Shown here: positions 60,023-64,000 of the stretch, in pieces
Position numbering within the stretch: the first letter of the stretch is position 1
Layout of the letters: each line of letters begins with the position of its first letter
Source of the DNA: Albula goreensis
Lineage: Eukaryota; Chordata; Actinopteri; Albuliformes; Albulidae
Direction: 5' to 3'
DNA length: 64,000 nucleotides
NCBI GenBank assembly: GCA_022829145.1
Contig: CM040743.1
Location: forward strand, 24,712,646 to 24,776,645
Notes under the pieces: generated by a model
The model's input: only the letters and a program-made list of their open reading frames with translations
Database searches by the model: none
Told to the model about the DNA's origin: nothing
Position numbers and translations under genes: made by a program

Positions 60023-63000
60023 TGTACCACATGCAAGCACACATACTGGGGCCCAGATGAACACAGCTGTAGCTGTAACCAAGGAAACAAGGTGCAGCCT
60101 TGGTGAGTATGGCTCATTGGTGTGGTACAGTGGGCTAACATGGGCTTTTGTCCTTTGTTGTAGATTGTTATTTGGAATCCAAAGATTATTTGGACCTGTG
60201 ACAAACTCATGCGCAAAGTCGTTTTTTAGGTTATTATCCTATTAACCACAATTCCTAAGAAGATCACACCATTATCAGGTGTGATCATGTAAATCCTAAT
60301 TCAGTCTACAACTGGTCTCTACTTTGCTTTTATACTGCTGTGCAATCCAATGCTGGTAAGTGAATTATGTGATGAGAGAAAATGGAGAGTGGAAAAAATT
60401 ACAGGCAGTGTATGACCATTTATTTTATGCGCTAATGCAGTTATAAACACTGATGCTCCTCACATCATGGCCACTGCCAGCAAATATGGGACTAAGTAGC
60501 CTTGCTATGGCCCATTTCAGGACAGTAATTACCGCAGCGCTAGGTATCATTTCTTCATAATGATTAGCAGCAGGCCCATACAGAGATAGTGTACAATTTC
60601 CTCACCTCAAGCAGCTGCTCTTTTAGTTCAGATTAGCTTTTTTCACCATGCAGAAACAATATAAATTTCATTCTTAATGAAAAGTATGCCGTCCAACATA
60701 AAATGATCTGGTTGAAAGCAACAGGCAATGATAATAGGACTACTTATAACACAATTTGTTGAACTGAATGACTCATAGACCCATATCATATACATGCATG
60801 CTTTTGAAGACAAACACATGCACATACACACAGATTTTCTTTGTAATGGCAGGATAAGCCATTCTGTAAGAACGGTTTATCTGTAAGAACCATTAGTTAA
60901 CAACAAAAATAGTATCTTACAGTAGCGTATAGTTTTAAAAAATTATCAGGCACAATAACTTAGGTAAACATTTCTCTCATATAGTTTTCAGTTTAACTTA
61001 AGGAGAATTGTGACAGTAAATGTAATTTATTGATGGTACAAAGTGTTAAGAATGACAACATTACTGCCCATAACCTCGATCATTCAAATTTTTACCAACA
61101 TTTTATCAGTGTCTTTCAATTTAAGTTGTAATGCCATACAATGAATTGTCATGTAAATCAATGTTATGTGCAAATGACGTTTTTTTCTGAACTTCCTTGT
61201 CTCCTTTGTCTTATAAATACAGTAAACCAATCGTATTCTCCAACATCTTGCAGTTGCCTTTATTTGTACCGTGAGTTGAGAGCAAAAAGTAACATTTTGC
61301 ATATTAAACTATGGTTTAGTGAATAGACAGAGCTTATTTTGAGATGATTGAGGCCATGTGCTGGAGGTGTCCTGCCAGCTGGAGAAACAGCACAATCAAG
61401 ATATCCGCATCTGTTACAGGACATAGCCACGCTTGGCATCTTAGGATGCTTCTGCTACTGAGACAAATAACTGTTCAGCTCAGAGCAGCACCAAAGGGCA
61501 ACTCCTACACTTAAATATTCACGATTGGATCATCATAAAAAACTACTGGTTAAGATTAATATATTTTTACCTGCTCCTTGGAGATCGAATGGGCATAGCT
61601 GAGTTACCACAGGCTGCTTGCAAAAGCATTTTATTTGGAGACTCAGTTTGCCTTGTTCCAACAAGTCATTTCCTTTACAATTATCTGCAATGGTGCCAAG
61701 GAAACGTGGAATGGCGACCTATGAGAAACGTTCAGAGAGTCGCTCTGATTGCCTCACAGTTCTGCCTCAGCATGGTTCCTTTCAGGCAGCCTTAAGAAAA
61801 TCCAGCGACTACAGAGCACTTTAAAACGACCTCAAGTGGTATCAGCTCTTTCAAGACCCGGCAGCTGCCATTTCAGCAAGAATGGAAGAGACATGTCTTT
61901 CTCTCTCCCTCCCCTGTGAGAGTCTGTGTGAATAAGAACCTTAGCGATTCTACAATTTCACTCCATGGATTCTGGAGTCATGAATGAGTCTCCAAGCAAC
62001 CGCAGATGTCATCGGAGGGAGCAGGTGTCTACCAGACAATATGATGGCCTCAGACCTGCACCGAATGGGCAGGCAAGGCTTGCACTTAAAGCCTTCAGTT
62101 ACCATCAACTGGAGCTACCTGGCTTTCTGCTCAAATTGGCCTCTGACTTCAGTGCAACATCTAAGATGACTGACATAAATGGCCAAGACCACAGGGTTGA
62201 AGTTACTTGCTGTCAATCTAATGGCTGTATGTTCTTACGTATAAATGGTATAAGTGCCATTACAATTTCCACAGACAGCAGAAGTCTGCTTTTTGTACAG
62301 TCAAAGCATTTTTTTAATGTTGTCAATGAAACTACAACAGTAATAAAACCTTAAAAACAATAAAGAATCATAGATTAATCCATACCCTGATAGTCTTATC
62401 AGACAATAGCTGTGAATTCAAAAACCTGAACTGACCACTGTCCCTGTTTCAGGTGAAAAGCGGAAACTAATTGTAGTTTCTTTTCAAAATCAATTGTGAT
62501 TTGTAATTTTTCTTTCAGATTTTAATATAGGTCTGCAAATTTTACCCCAGTAAGACCATCTTCACTAAGTATGTCATGCATAAATGTTGTAATGCAAACA
62601 TATTAACTGTTCCATGTAGCTGTTGGGCTTCATTTTTGGTTGGAAATGTACTGGATTGCATATTGGGAGCAGTAATGAATGCAATGAGAAGAAACAGGTT
62701 GTCTGGTGTCTGGTTCCTTTCAGAGCAGAATGGACAGAAGCGATCAAAATAGAAAACTTCTAAATAATTTAGACTTAATATGTGCTTTCAGTCTGGCCCT
62801 GCAAAAATGTTGCAAGAAGAGATTAAAAAAAGACATACAGAGAAGTGACATAATCTGCATCTTCTCTAAGAGAGGAGCTTAGAAACTCTCTACCTAGGTT
62901 TGCTGTTTTCATTGGTCATTTCTTATTTTTTGCAAATAGCTTTCATTTTTTAAAAATGGGGTTAATAATATTGCTTCTATTCCGGTATTATCTGGTTTAT

Positions 63001-64000
63001 AATTTATTCATTTTCAAATTCATTAAAAAGTAATAAAATACATTTTCGATTAAAAATATTTTTTCATTTACAATTTTTCAAACTGCCATTTGGATTCAAT
63101 GATAATTTAGCCTGAATATGATCTCTGATGTCTTTCTGTTAAATATGATTCATGAATCTAGTAAACATAACTGTATTTAAAAAAAAAAAAAAAAGATATA
63201 CAGCATAGCTGCCTTAATCCCTATGGCTTTTCTTATGCAAACATTTTTTAACTGGCTTACACCAAAATTTTGAAACAATGGTAAATGTGCAACATGACTA
63301 AAAGGCATTTTTCAAAATCCATATTACATGAATATAACTGAACCTTTTTGAGAATCATGTTGTTCAATAACAAAAGAGCTTGCCCACTCACGCACATGAA
63401 TGCCTTCCAAACAATTGACAAACAAAGAGGTTCTGCCACTTCAAAAAGTACCTACTGTAGTAAACTGATGAATCACATATGAAAAACAATTATGAATCTT
63501 GTCAAGGGCTCAGTTGGACAAATCAACTTGTTCTCTGTACTTTAATGCTTAAAGAGCACTCTTTGCTTTTCTGTGAACATTTATCAGCAGTTTTACTTGA
63601 CAGTCTCGATCCATGAACATCTATACGACTGTAACTTAACCTTATCACCTCTATACTGTACATGGAAATCTATAACTGTACAACTACATTTATACCTCAC
63701 AATAACTAGTTAGAATGAACATCAATAGAACACTTGCCCACAACTTCAACTTTTGTTTTTCAAAAACAAATTCAGTTTTTGGAAATGAGTACCAATGAGT
63801 AATTATACTGACTCCCCAAGCATAAACTTCATGGTCCTCCAAGAGCAGATTTATTCATGCTTTGAATGTCCAAGGACACACTTTCCCTGGGTTTCATCAA
63901 TCAATTCTTCATGCCTCTTAATGCTCTTATTTGTTTTGTTCGTTATGATAGCTCATACAGCCAAAAAAAAAAAAAGAAAGAATGACATGAGCTCATGGCA

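Larger units (their letters stand above)
57764..64000 (-). other. Part of adcy2 intron 2; exons 1 and 2 not found
   Basis: I searched the minus strand for the helix-rich exon 2 and did not see it, so both 5' exons should lie right of the window. The stretch holds the MITE at 59.3 kb, short simple repeats and poly(A) runs near 63180 and 63963. Confidence 0.7.

Noticed and set aside
58849..63439. adcy2 exon 2 within the right-hand stretch
   Set aside because: No minus-strand frame there encodes the expected hydrophobic helices bounded by splice sites; the open frames present lack cyclase similarity.

Overview
The window is vertebrate genomic DNA and most likely comes from a ray-finned (teleost-type) fish. 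It has split genes with canonical GT-AG introns, many long CA/GT microsatellites, and retroposon tails and small inverted-repeat elements of the kind common in fish genomes. Nothing bacterial or viral-genome-like is present. I recognise two protein-coding genes, and they converge.

Layout. 1-4600: intergenic DNA with an LTR-like direct repeat at the left edge, microsatellites and no supportable gene. 4600-4880: promoter candidate with two RFX X-box-like motifs. 5001-6954 (+): three coding exons of cfap90 (human C5orf49/CFAP90), 135 residues, complete. 6955-8035: short convergent spacer holding polyadenylation signals for both genes. 8036-57763 (-): 23 coding exons of adcy2, the membrane adenylyl cyclase type 2. 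They correspond to human exons 3 to 25 if the usual 25-exon structure holds. 57764-64000 is intron 2; exons 1 and 2, encoding roughly 130 N-terminal residues and the first transmembrane helices, must lie beyond the right edge.

The pair in convergent order matches the human 5p15.31 arrangement (ADCY2 next to C5orf49), so this is conserved synteny. The genes are not known to share a pathway: adcy2 makes cAMP at the plasma membrane, while cfap90 is a small protein of motile cilia.

Points of most interest: (1) an apparent one-base deletion in adcy2 exon 9 that would truncate the protein after the C1 catalytic domain, although all 22 other exons are intact and in phase; (2) the same exon's acceptor sits directly against a (TG)n tract of about 80 bases; (3) both known G-beta-gamma contact motifs of type 2 cyclase differ from the mammalian ones (PFANL, QEHDR); (4) a 65-bp tandem duplication has copied the cfap90 exon 2 splice acceptor; (5) paired X-box-like motifs lie upstream of cfap90. 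I found no convincing new biological system; most of the window is ordinary intron.
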